Assembly (NCBI GenBank): GCA_029378245.1
Contig: JARKIF010000029.1
Coordinates: 620,001-684,000, forward strand
Source of the DNA: Roridomyces roridus
Taxonomy: Eukaryota > Basidiomycota > Agaricomycetes > Agaricales > Mycenaceae
DNA length: 64,000 bases
Reading direction: 5' to 3'
Within the stretch, counting starts at the first letter, position 1. Every line of letters starts with the position of its first letter. A program made the translations under genes and the position numbers. Shown one piece after another: positions 46,948 to 57,984 of this stretch. The notes below the pieces were generated by a model. That model searched no databases, was not told the origin of the DNA, and was given only the letters and a program-made list of their open reading frames with translations.

Positions 46948-47592
46948 TCATCCTTGGCCCCAGCCTGTCCCACAGTTGCACGAACCCAGCGAATTGAAAA
47001 TGCAGTATCTGAAAGGAAAGTAGAGTTTCAGAAATTGTAACAGTAGAGTTTGAACCGCGCACTGTGTATGGCCAGGGTAATCACTGGTTGAGTAAAATCC
47101 AGTGTAAAGCATCTGTTGCGTTTCTTGGCTATAGTCGAGCTGGACATGGAAGGCCTCGGCGGAGGACCCTGATGCCCAGCGGTGTTCATATTCTGCGAGT
47201 CCGTCTCTGGAGTACACGGCGGCTTCGGTGCTTGGGGATCCCGGAGCCATGAGGTGCAGCACCGGGACGGTTGGATTGTTGGGCTGATTTTCGAATTTGG
47301 GCGATCCGACTCCCTGGGACGACTCTGCGGCCGCGAGCAGAGACTCGTCCAGAGCCTTGGCGCCTCGTTTGCGCTCATCCTCGACACTGATGTACTCGCA
47401 CGCAAGCTTCATCTTGATACACCGCTTGCAGGGCATTTCCTCGGTCTCGTCTGTATCGCACTGCCGGCGATGGATGCCGTGGTTAATTTGGAAATGAAAA
47501 CTCTGGATAAAACAAGGACTTGCTTTGATTTTACGTTTCCGGCAATGGACGCAGGCAACAAAGACCCTGGTGCGACGGGGAGTGGTGAACAT
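46948..47592 (-). CDS. Zn2Cys6 fungal-type transcription factor, short
   Basis: The DNA-binding domain is split by an intron at 47523-47461. Exon 1 encodes RRTRVFVACVHCRKRKIK and exon 2 starts CDTDETEEMPCKRCIKMKLA, giving C-x2-C-x6-C-x9-C-x2-C-x6-C with the usual basic residues. The intron has a GC donor (AAA/GCAAGT), a known minor class, and phase 0. The rest (~150 residues) is Ser/Gln-rich and disordered. The middle homology region of large Zn2Cys6 regulators is absent, as in many short basidiomycete members. The true 3' end may involve another intron near 47060. Lying next to oxidative enzymes, it may regulate them. Confidence 0.82.
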   Translation of the reverse strand: MFTTPRRTRVFVACVHCRKRKIKASPCFIQSFHFQINHGIHRRQCDTDETEEMPCKRCIKMKLACEYISVEDERKRGAKALDESLLAAAESSQGVGSPKFENQPNNPTVPVLHLMAPGSPSTEAAVYSRDGLAEYEHRWASGSSAEAFHVQLDYSQETQQMLYTGFYSTSDYPGHTQCAVQTLLLQFLKLYFPFRYCIFNSLGSCNCGTGWGQG

Positions 47593-47746
47593 GGTGAGCT
47601 GCCCGATGTCGATGCATCCAACCATGAATGGCTGGAGTCTTTATACCGTCTGTTTGCGGAGGGAAATTCAAAAAATAACTCAGGAACCCGGAACACAGCG
47701 ACATAAGTTGAACAAGACGAGTTGGAGCTTTCACAGGACAACTCAG

Positions 47747-47915
47747 TGGTTGCAAAATTGTAGGCGGAGTTGGGTTGGCCGGGGGTCCAACTACGGCATG
47801 ACACCGTTTATGGTAAGATCCTGACGTCAAACGACACTTGCCATCTATTGCTGTACCGACCCGTACATTCCCGCATTCACTGCGTCGAGGAGGTCCCCCT
47901 ACAATTTTGCAACCA
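47747..47915. mobile_element. Small inverted-repeat element, about 169 bp
   Basis: TGGTTGCAAAATTGTAGG at 47747-47764 is repeated in reverse complement at 47898-47915. The interior has no ORF. I see no clear target duplication next to the ends, so this is either an old MITE or a non-mobile hairpin. Confidence 0.5.
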
Positions 47916-49492
47916 GCTGTAAGTCTGTCTTTTGAAACTGCCAGGAAGTCGGGGTTCCGTCGCTTCCGGGATAGACTCCCGCGAGAAGCCCCAGAAAGCC
48001 GGCCGCCAAATTGGGAATGGAAGGATGGAATCTTTGGTGACGGTGAAGCCCGATAATTCCGGGCATCAACAGACAGATTCCGTGCCCACAGGACTGCTGA
48101 GTCCATGCTATATTAGCGAACTTCTCAGCTCACGTCTCGCTGGTTCACAGCAACTCGGGGTTCAAAGTTTTTCGTCTTTCAGATTGAGGTGAGGTATGCT
48201 GTTTCCGGAGTAAAGGGCTGTTGCACAGCCAAGGCATCATCGCAGTGCTATCGGGCATCACAACGAGGACTGTGCACAGGAAAGGAGAGGCCGAGGGTGC
48301 TTGGTTCAACTGTACCGGAGCCGGCGCGGGTGAAGGGAGGCAGGCAGCTGCCTGCGTTCGCTGGAAATATTGTCCGTTCTTTAAGATTATGGCTCCATGT
48401 CTGATTGTGCAATCCCCTTATACAGCTCTTGCATAAGCTCCTCCCCCGAGTGCCACCCAGATCTCCCGGTTGAACAGCATATCAAGTTGTACATCACCGG
48501 CTCGACGCGACGCTATTGATCTTGAGGAAAATTATTCCAAAGTGGGTTCTTTGTGCTCAGCCTACCGGGATACACCATTCTGATGAATGAGCCGTGTTTC
48601 AGTTAGATGCGGCTCATCGGAGTCGGAGTCACCGAGTCATCTCTCCGTCAATTCTGTCGTGTTGGACGTTTCCTCTACCCTCCTTCTCCCGCAGCCTCTA
48701 TGCTCAGCATCGTTCCTGGTCTGGACCCCGGCGTGCTCTGCCCTGGGGCTACCGGCAAATTACTGTAATGCTCAGAATTCGTCAATTGCACCTTCTACTA
48801 TCTAGGATGGCCAATCATCATGGCCTCGCTTGACTCTCTTATTGTTCTCTTGAGTAGGTATAAAAGGCCGACTGTTGTATCTACATTACAGTACCTATCC
48901 TGTGAATTGCATTGCCTGCGCTGGCCGCGGACTCCCCCAAATATTTCTGTCTACAATCCTGTGGATAGGCAGCCCAGCATTGCTTGAGGGAATTCAAATC
49001 ATGGATGGAAAAAAAAAATAGAAATTGTAGATAAACATTCAAAATGAGCTTCTAGCCCAAATCTGATGGAACTGGAGTTAAGCTAGTGTCCTTCCGGGAC
49101 AAAAATACAGTTTTTGTCCGGGCTGCTCAGATTTCGCTCTGATGGAAAGCAATCTCATTCTTTGCCAGTGATCACGGCTTTCACTGGCAAAATCAAAATC
49201 AACCAAGGCCAGATAACCTCGAGGGGATGGTGCAGATCAGCACTTTCACACCCCTGCCTCTCGAATGGGACTTGGAGTCCGCACAAGATTCTAATTTCTC
49301 GAATGATCGAATGCCCGGTCAACAACCCCAGTGCGTCTTCGAAAAAATCCGTGGGAAGACGTTGCTTGCTGATGTTGATACGATCACACGTGTCGCCACT
49401 CTCCTTCCACTCTCATCCGCACTCAATCTGCTTCAGCCTAACGCTTCTTCATCCACGCTCGGACCTCCTCGTCGCCTGTAATTGCCATCTAG
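47916..49492. other. Intergenic stretch upstream of the NmrA-like gene
   Basis: No gene is recognisable. A segment at about 48365-48420 is similar to part of the long P450 intron (opposite strand, 52800-52860), with 20 identical bases in a row. An A-run (A9) lies near 49010. Confidence 0.4.
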
Positions 49493-50907
49493 ATGTCCTC
49501 GCTGCACAAGATACTCTTTCTCGGCGCCACTGGTACACAAATTTCCGCAAAATAACTAGCTTTCAGAGCCTCAAGATCTCCCAGGCTACATTGGCGGCAG
49601 CGTGCTCCAGAAGCTCCTGGACCACCCCCGCAGCTCCGTCTCACACATCTTCAGTCTCGTACGCGATCCCATCAAGGCCGAAAAACTGGGTCGCCTCTAT
49701 CCCTCGCAGCTTCAAGTTGTCGTCGGTGACAACGCGGATCTGGGGTTGCTGCAAGCTCTCGCGGAGGATGCGGATGTGGTTATTTCTGTGGTCAGAATCG
49801 ACTCTACGATTTCTGTTTGGATCTCGGTGACCCGGGTGACTAGGCTGACAGCAACGACGTGGCCGCTATGAGCGCGATGCTTGCCGGGGTCAAGCTCCGT
49901 TTCGAGAAGATGGGGCGTCAAACGGCGTTCATCCACACGGTGCGCTCGTCCTATTCTAATGGTGTATGTCTGGATTCATTTTACAGTCCGGCGCCGGTGA
50001 CCGAATCACTCTCTCAACCAGGGACGCCGCTGATTCTTCACACCAGGAATAATCGCGGACTGTACGGTGAACGGAAAGCATCCCAACTCACCCATCTATG
50101 ACGACCTCGACAAGGCGCAGATGGCCACCATTGCGCCGACCCAACTACACAGACCCGTAGACCTTAAGCTCCTCGAAGCCGACGATGAAGGTGCATCCGC
50201 CCTCTTCCATCAATCCTCTCCCCTTTACGTATTGCACGCAGGTTACATCAAGAGCTATATTATCGTCCCCACCACGGTCTACGGTATACCCGCTGGTCCG
50301 CTTGTAGACCATGGCATCCAAAAACGGCAGACGACAGTCCTTCCGTGGCTCATGAAACCCTCGCTCGCGCGCGGACAGGCAGGTATGGTCGGTGAAGGTC
50401 AGAATATCTGGCATAACGTGGAAGTGACCGAACGTGCGTGTATCATCTTATCTTCCTGGGACCCTTCACGAATGAACTTTTGACAGTCGCGGATCTGTTT
50501 ATCCACCTCTACGACGCCATCCAGTACGGTACCACTCAACCTGCACATGGTCGAGACGGGCTGTACTTTGCCGAGAATGGCCAGAACACTCTCCTTGAAA
50601 TTAGCACTGTCATTGCTCGCGTGATGCACGAGAAAGGGAAGAGCGCGAGTCTCGAGCCCTCGCCATTCACGGTGGCTGAGATGGAGGAAAATCTGGGTCT
50701 TCCCTTGGTACGTTCGCCTCCGCCTTGGAGTTGATTTGAACCGCTTCAACGCTGGACGTATAGGCTTCCTTGATCGGGTCGAATGCACGCTGTCGTGCGC
50801 GGAGAGCAAGTGCTTTAGGTTGGCGGCCGAAGAAGGGGACTGCCGATCTGTTGGCGAGTGTGGAGGAGGTGACTAGGAGATTGGTTGAGGCGCCTGGTAG
50901 TCTGTGA
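49493..50907 (+). CDS. NAD(P)-binding, NmrA-like / atypical SDR protein
   Basis: Eight exons (49493-49532, 49585-49790, 49844-49939, 49987-49996, 50047-50190, 50242-50433, 50487-50707, 50764-50907) total 1053 nt, 350 residues, with all phases matching. Exon 4 is only 10 nt. The N-terminus LHKILFLGAT / GYIGGSVLQKLL gives the GxxGxxG Rossmann motif, followed by HIFSLVRDP, VVVGDNADL, ADVVISV, FIHTSGAG and YIKSYIIVPTTVYGIPAG. The C-terminus contains GSNARCRARRASALGWRPK, typical of this family. Members reduce or isomerise small molecules or act as redox sensors. The gene ends 80 bp from the P450 stop codon on the opposite strand. Confidence 0.88.
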
Positions 50908-50987
50908 ACCCAGCCGTTGTGTATATTTCTTTTCGTTGAAGTGGACTTGGCCAGAGTATTACATAGCCTGGCCGGATGCCTTTACTC

Positions 50988-53900
50988 TCATTCAAACTTG
51001 TCAAAAACACTCGCCGCCTCCTCAAATTCACGCCGAATAATATCAGCCTTATTCAACGATCTCGGCGTGATGGTACATTTAAACGGTAGCGGGGTAGACA
51101 TGATGCCCTAAGCGCCGTTCAACTCCTGGTTTCTCACGAGAATTTTATAAGGGAGTACACACCTTTGTATACGCCGATACAGAAATGTCGGGTTGGATTG
51201 GACTGCCATCCGCGTGGACATCGGGTTGGAAATCGAACGCCCAGATGAGGTTCATGACGTTGATGTTCTGGTTGTAGATGAGGATATAGTTTCAACGCTT
51301 CGACGCAGGGTAGGACACGCACGATGGCGTTCTGAGCCAAGTGGATCCCGGGACACGATCTCTGCAAACTCGCGTGAGACAGAAGTCAACTATATATCGA
51401 GTCTACTCACCCGTCCGACGCGAAATGTGAGATTGGGGCTGGGAATCGTAGGGGACTCCAGGGCAGGTTTTGTTCCGTTCGTGGTGAGGAGGAATCTCTC
51501 GGGGACGAATGCCTCCGGATCGTCGTAGAATACTGCAGGATGTGAGTCCAGTTCAACAAAGGTGGGGGCTGAGATGCGGTACCTGGGTCGTGAAGTATTC
51601 CCCCTACAGACGTGGGCCCTTGATCATGATCACAAGACATTCCTCCGCTTCGCTCCGGAAGTTCTTCTGCCTCGAGACGCGTCGCAAATTTCAACGAAAT
51701 CAATTCCAACTACGATATTCGATGTAAAAGAACACCAAACAAATTATCCAACCCAGGGAATTATGTTTGAATTATGTGCATAGCACGACGTTTTTGAATG
51801 AAGCAGGTGCATCTGTGAATTCAATCAAAAAAAAAACAGCCGGGGCAGAATGAAAAAACATTGAGCGCACCCGTGAGACAGCGGATACGGGAGCCGCCGA
51901 TGACTGACTCTGATGAACCACGCGCCTCTCGGTTCACGACGGGAGTGGTGCTGAGAACAGGGAGAAAATGCAAGTGGCGAGAGGACTGCGTCGAAGACCC
52001 CCAGATCCCGATTGATGATTGATCGCCATCGTCCCCACCTCGACGCGCAACAAACTGTTTGAGGCCAGGTTCAGGCAAAGCATGTCAAATGACGTCGACA
52101 GTCAACCCTTCGGTCTCTCCTGCGCGCAGCCAGGAGCGAGCTGCCCCTCGGGCAGACATGAATGCGGAAAGTCAATGATGGAAATTGTTGGGGAATGTGA
52201 GCAAAGCGGGTTGGAATTTGGAACAACGTAGGCAACGACGAATTGGGTAAGGACGGCAGTTTTTCAAATGCCAGCCGCAGGGGAAGGAGAGACCCAGTGT
52301 CATATCAGAGGCAGAGAGCTCGAGAATACCAGCAGAGACAGGTAGCCGCCAGCGCAGAAGCCATCGGTCCAGACTCGGAGAAGGCCGCGAGAATTGAGAA
52401 GAGCTTGTTTCGAGGAGGTTCGAGGGTGTTGCAGCGAAAACGATGGGGCGGTTAGTCTTATTTATCAGGTCCATCGCGGTCTCTCGAGGCCGCGCGTTCA
52501 GTGCCGGGCTCCCTGACAGAGAACCATGATGATCTGGAGCTCTGGAGATGCTGTTGAGTGACACGAGGCGCGTCGAGGGACCGCAGGAAACCGAATTTGG
52601 TGTCTTAGCTGTGAGATCAAGATGCAACAGTGACAACGTCCGGCAGGTATACGCTGCCTCGAGCCGGTGGCACATGGCCTAAATTGCTGTTCCAATGCTG
52701 TTGAACTGTGGGTTTTCGTGAGAAAAACGAACATAGATCTCGAGGGAGACCATTGGCTGTTGGGCCAGATGAGAGAGGAAGACGGAAAGAGTTTTTCCCC
52801 AAGGGGACAGAAGAATCAAAAAGGGAGCCATAATCTTAAAGAACGAATAATTGTCAAGCACATGATGAAACAAGGACATACAGGCGTTGACAAAGACCGT
52901 GCTACCGCTCGGTATGATATACTCACCGACCTGTGGAATATCAGTGCTACATGAAAGAGAACAAGGCCGTGAACTCACTTTTTCGGATGCACTGAAGGCG
53001 TGGGGGATAAAAAGAGGCACATTGGGGCGAAAACGATGGGTCTAGAGCATTTTCCGGAAGTGAGCTCGGTAGGACTACTTTCAGACGCACCTCGAGGATG
53101 ATGGCTCGAACATATGACAGATGATGGAGGTCGTCTAGAGTTGGTAGACGATCCTTCCCGACGACCCGATCCATCTCATCCTGGGCTTTCCTCTGCGCCT
53201 CAGGAAAAGCGACGAGGCAGAGAATGAACGAGTTCAAATAGGCCGATGTCGTCTCGGATCCGCCTTCGACCAGTGCGCCAGCGAGATATCTGTGGGCCGC
53301 AGTTAGTAGACGTGAAGAATACGCGCACAAGAAACCTACGCCGTCATCTCCCTATCCAAACGAAGCTCCGTCTGCTTCGCCAAGACCTGCTCCACAAAAC
53401 TACCATTCTCTCTTCCCCTGGAAACACGATCCTCGACCGCCTCCAACAGTCCAAACAACAACCGCCTCTGCGCCTGTCGAATGCGTCGAGCTGTCCTCTT
53501 CCACTTGGCCCACCTGTCAGGAATTAGTTTCAACGCGGGGATCAAATCCACTGGAGGCGCAGCGCCGGGTTCGAGGATCGACAACCAGTCATGTAGCACC
53601 TGAAAGAACGCGACAAGCTCTGGCGTATCCTTCCGCGGAGCGCGCTTGCCGTAAACGACCGACAGGATGACGGAATTTGAATATCTGTCGACGTGACTGT
53701 AAAATGCCTGCCAGGGAAGATAAGGAGTGATTATTATGAACAGAGGACATCCAAACCTCAGGTGCGTTCAGCATGTCGTTGAGAAGTTGGATGGCCTCGG
53801 CCTGTTGGATTGGAATGTGGAGAGCGGCTGACGGACGCTTCAGCACCGCATGCGCCGCCCTGCGTAGAGTTCTCCAGGTATCCCCTTGATAGAATCAGAC

Positions 53901-54350
53901 GTGATTTGGATGGTGTAAAGTAGTGCACTGACCGCCGCTGATAAAGGCAATGTTGAGGCCGCCGTGGATAACGTCGCCGATGTGCATACGCGGCCGGTCG
54001 GAGCTCGTCGCACTTCGTCGTTCCATCAGGTCTTTGACGATTGAGGGATCAGAGAGAACGATTGCGGTTGTAGGTCCGATCTTGAGCGAATATATGCCCC
54101 CATACTTGTGTGCCCATTCGGTGAATCTGTTCGGTGAATCTGGTCGATATTATATAACACTGCAAGGAGATCATGACGGGAGAGCGTATGTATGTACTTA
54201 CTTGTGTATGTGTTGTGTCGGGAATATATGCAGGTTTCCAATAAACGGTAGTGTCGATGGACCTGGTGGGAGCCCGGCTTCCCGGTGGCCACATTTGCAA
54301 ACCAAGAGCAGGACACCAAGCAAAAGAACAAGCACCAGGAGAGAGAGCAT
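50988..54350 (-). CDS. Cytochrome P450, E-class
   Basis: The start at 54350 gives a membrane anchor (MLSLLVLVLLLGVLLLVC) and the Pro-rich hinge LPPGPSTLPFIGNL. Exon 2 uses the second of two tandem acceptors and begins FTEWAHKYGGIYSLKIGP. Conserved sites: helix C region WRTLRRAAH, helix I ALVEGGSETTSAYL, ExxR as E-THR (assembled across an intron near 53040-53100), PERF as YDDPEAFVPERF, and the heme loop FRVGRRSCPG with the Cys ligand near 51350. The protein ends ...EEAASVFDKFE at 50988. All diagnostic residues are present, so it should be active; the substrate is unknown. One intron (52881-51604) is 1278 nt long, unlike all others here. Confidence 0.88.
51604..52881 (-). other. Oversized P450 intron, probably expanded by an insertion
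   Basis: The exon before it ends in GSTVFVNA plus one base, and the next begins WGILHDP with an exact Trp codon join, so the gene is spliced across this 1278-nt intron. Other introns of the gene are about 45-65 nt. The interior contains a poly-A/T run near 51828-51837, a 167-codon ORF without recognisable domain and the segment shared with 48365-48420. No clear terminal repeats were found by eye. Confidence 0.75.
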
Positions 54351-55158
54351 GGCAAGAAGTGTCCGGCCTCCAGTAACGGCGCTTGCTTAAATAGAGAAGA
54401 TAAGGCCATAGTGTCCATCCAAGGCTGTCCCTCAGCGTGTCGCGACTGAATACTGAATTAGCATCCAGCGACAGGCCAGACTACCTAGTTGAGGTCGCGG
54501 GGTGCGGCAATAGTTTGTGCCGCGGTGCCATCGGTGTCGCGAAGGATCATGGTGGCTGGTCAAGCTGGGTTCCGTGGCAGTGTCTACAGCATCCGATCAC
54601 GTAAGTTCCCAGGCTCGATTCCGCTCTCATTTGGAGATAAGTAGGTCCAGAATCACGGTGACACCGGGCCACTCACGAGTCACGATAGGCTGATGAGGGT
54701 GGACCTGAAGTTCCTCTTCTTGAATAAAAGAACCAAAACTTGACTCTAGTATTCTAATTTCTAAGTACTTAGGGTGGGTGAACTTCAAGGGCGAAGGGCG
54801 CCCGCGCACGGAAAGATTCAAATAGAGTCAACGGCAAGGTAAACTCATGAAACTGCGGTGTTCGGCGTCTCGTTCCGTCACCAAGCCGGAGTTCCGATTG
54901 CGGGGGAATGGGAGGTCTCCACGGCCTTGGATACCGTGCTGACATGCGAGGAAATTCCCCACCACAATTTGACCACAATACTTGAGTCTCGACTGCACGG
55001 ATGTAAGTTGTCCAAACGCCGAGAGATGCCGACAGATGTACCTGGAAGGGTACGTCTGCCAGCCAATACTTTCTCGATGTCATTGTCAAGAGGCATGCTA
55101 ATGCGCACCCAAACTCTGTGAATTACCCTAAATATATCGCACATACAAATCCCGTAAA
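54351..55158. other. Spacer between P450 start and laccase-like stop
   Basis: No convincing gene. Minus ORFs of 94 and 106 codons overlap each other in 54769-55162 without family features. The P450 promoter lies near 54360-54500. Confidence 0.4.
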
Positions 55159-57796
55159 TCACTGCTCGACCACAGGCAAGGCATTATACGCCGGGCACAA
55201 CTCATCCCACGCCTCGCTCGGCTTGGCCTGTTGACGGATACCCTCCGGGTCCGAAACCATAACGGCTCCGAGGCCGGCCCAAAAGTGCCAGAAGATATGA
55301 CCTAGGTTTTCTGCCGTCAGCGGTAGATGGATCCAATTTAGGTAGAGGCGTACAATGGAAAAACCATGGACCGGGGTTGTCTGTCGTGAACCGGAGGATG
55401 GTGCCACCGTTGCCTTTTGCGGCGACCTAAACACACTGTCAGTGACAGTTACAAGGGAGAAAGAATGGAAAACACACGTCTCGAATGGGTGGGTTGACTG
55501 TGTTCACGATGTCCGACTCGTTCGATTTGATCACCCAGAACCTGTTCCCGTGCAGATGGAAGGCTGGCTAGGTGTTAAAATCGATGAAACAGGATTGGAG
55601 ATGCCGACGTACGATGCAACTCATCCGTTGGGCTACCTCTCATCAGTATCAAAAGTCACCCCAGAACTAGGGACTCACTCGGGCAAGAAGTTGATTTCCA
55701 CAGTTTTGTTCCTGGGAAATATGAAGGTATTCTCGCTCTTATTGAAATCCGCAGCATCGCTGGCACCATCCAAAATCTTGATCAGGGTGGGAACCTTCGG
55801 GGACTCGTACTGTGTCCCGTTGAAAAGCCACGCAGTTTCGTTGATAGCCATGGAGGTCGTGAAGTTGAGAATGTAATCAGGCTCGGGGGGCTGGAGGGAC
55901 AGGTTAATCAGGTGAGGAGAGACGATGCAGCACGCACCGGAGTAGGAATGAAGGGTCTCAACTCATGTTCCTGCAACAAATTGGCGGCCGTGCCTTCCGG
56001 ACCCTGGGTCATCGGCGTTGTAGGCTCCGCGTCGGGCGCACCGGCGTACCGTAGGATGCCGCGGCTCAAGGTCGGCTGTACATCTATCAATTTGGAGGAT
56101 GAAAAGATACGGAGGAGAACCCACATCGAATACTGGATTCTCCTCGTACTTATTGGGGCTACCAGGATCCATGGGGATGGCGTCTTCATTCACCATCAGC
56201 CCTTCCATACAAGTCCGGAGAAAGCAGACTCACTGATCCAATAATTGTCCACGGCTTGATTCGCGGTGACCTATGTAGTCTCGTGTGTTGGTCACTGAGG
56301 GAGAGCAAACAAGCTACAGACGTACGACGACAGAATACCTCGCCCCGGGCATGAGAGATAACATGTTCGTTTCGAGGGGTTGAGTTGGCGTGCCGTCCAC
56401 TTCGATCACCTGTGCTCTCAAGATTGGTACTTGTATGCCTTGGAGAAAGCAGGTACCCACGGTCATGGTATCTGCAGCGCTCAATCAGTCCAATCTAGTC
56501 GGAGGACAAAACGTAAAAACTCACGACTATCAACGGAAACGAAGACCTGCCAGCGCACGGAAACTGCCACGGATTCAGTTCATGAGGATGATATAGGAGA
56601 GGAGAAAGACTCACTGTTGATCAAGCGAAACCGATAGCGCGTCCCCTTCGTCACGGATTGCACCACGTAAGGAATTTCGGGTCCGCCGACGTATCGGCCC
56701 ACGCCGTTGAAGAGCCCACTGTCTTGGAGGCTTTTCCCGGTATCAGCGTTGATGTGAACGATGCAAGGGAAAAACGCACGGAATTACTTGTGTCAAGTTG
56801 TATGAATTCAACGTCGCCGTGGAGGTACTGTGCCACCAGTCGGCGACGCTCCAGATCTACACGACCGGCTGGGTTGAATATGTTGGTAGTTATGTCTGCA
56901 TTAAGAGAGACGTACCGTACTCTCGTCGTCGACATCGTAGAGGTACTTGAGTGGATCCTCCGGGTCTGTGTTTCGTTCAGCCCATATTCGGAAAGGTCGG
57001 ACTACAAACCATAGATAATGAACACGCCCCGAAGTCCATCGGCGTATTGGAGGCTGACCTGACTGTGATACCAAGCGGATCCACTCTGTTCCCCGCTTGA
57101 CAACAATTAGCGGATATCCACCACCAAACGAGGGTTGACGTACAGCCGGAGAGCTGGGGCCAGAATGAGTTCAAGGTCATCATCGATAGCCAAACGACTT
57201 ACTGTATGTGTAGGACGTGTTGGGACCAAAAGGGCATTGGCTGCAAGTCTTGTAAGCCCCGAGGTGCGCAATAGGAAGGATACATACGTGACAAAAGGTG
57301 ACCCCTCATTGTACACCGACGCAGTATTGAACAAAACACCGTCAAAGTCCTGAACTCAGATTCATCGACTGGAAGACGAAAATCAAGGAAAGGGTGCGGC
57401 TTACGATGGAAGTCGACACCGGCATCGATTCATCCGTCTACGTTTTTCAAGTCAATTCGGTTAACAAGACAGAACACTCACAAGCTTATTGTTGAAGGTC
57501 ACCTTGACCGTGTCCCCTTTGTTAGCCGTCAGGAGAGGACCGGGGAAGCTGGGCATTCAATTCAGTACAAATGTTCCCCTCCACTCAAGCCAAGGACCTC
57601 ACGTTCCATTAGCCAGGATCCCCACTGCACAGGTCGGTCAGGACATTATTCCCAGCCGGTCCAGACACGCACTTCGATTATAACCATCAGGAGCAATCGG
57701 GGCATTGACGATGTCAAGAGTATATTCCTTGACCGCCGCAGTTGTAGGATGTGCTTTGAGAAGTGTCAATAACACCAGGGCTGAAAGTAACTGCAT
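55159..57796 (-). CDS. Laccase-like multicopper oxidase with altered trinuclear copper site
   Basis: About a dozen short exons. The start at 57796 gives a signal peptide (MQLLSALVLLTLLKA). Family landmarks in order: DIVNAPIAPDGYNR, NGT/FPGPLLTANKGDTVKV, SPFVTQCPFGPNTSYTY, YADGLRG, DPEDPLKYLYDVDDEST, ADWWHST, NGVGRYVGGPE, RYRFRLIN, DGTPTQP, NQAVDNYWI, RGILRYAGAP, HPFHLHGNRFWVI and FFHCHIFWHFWAGL. The third and fourth copper motifs (HPFHLH and HCHIFWH) keep the type-1 ligands. The first (normally HWHG) reads DFDG in exon 57354-57296, and the second (HSH) reads HSQ in WYHSQVSLQYADGLRG. Three ligands of the type-2/type-3 cluster are therefore replaced, so oxygen reduction is doubtful. The gene otherwise looks intact. 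Confidence 0.88.
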
Positions 57797-57984
57797 GTCG
57801 TCAGGTCGTTCGACCGTTTAGCCCCTCGTCTCTTTTTTATCTAGGTCGCCCCTGCGAAGTAATACCGAGGACGAATATCACCAGGGATGCAAGTAACTGC
57901 TTGTTGTCAGGTCGTTTGACCGTTGGCCCGTAGTGTATGTTTTAACTAGGTCCCCTATCCGAGGCGTGTGCGAAGTGATACCGA
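57773..57984. repeat. Tandem duplication of the laccase-like gene's 5' end, two copies of about 106 bp
   Basis: The stretch beginning CACCAGGG at 57773 recurs at 57879 with scattered changes; both copies contain AAGTAACTGC, GTCAGGTCGTT and GAAGT.ATACCGAG. In the copy nearer the gene the start codon reads ATG (minus strand, 57796); in the distal copy the matching bases read AAG, so only one start remains. Confidence 0.75.

Noticed and set aside
52172..52675. 167-codon ORF in the long P450 intron as a nested gene
   Set aside because: No domain or start context. More likely open by chance within inserted DNA.
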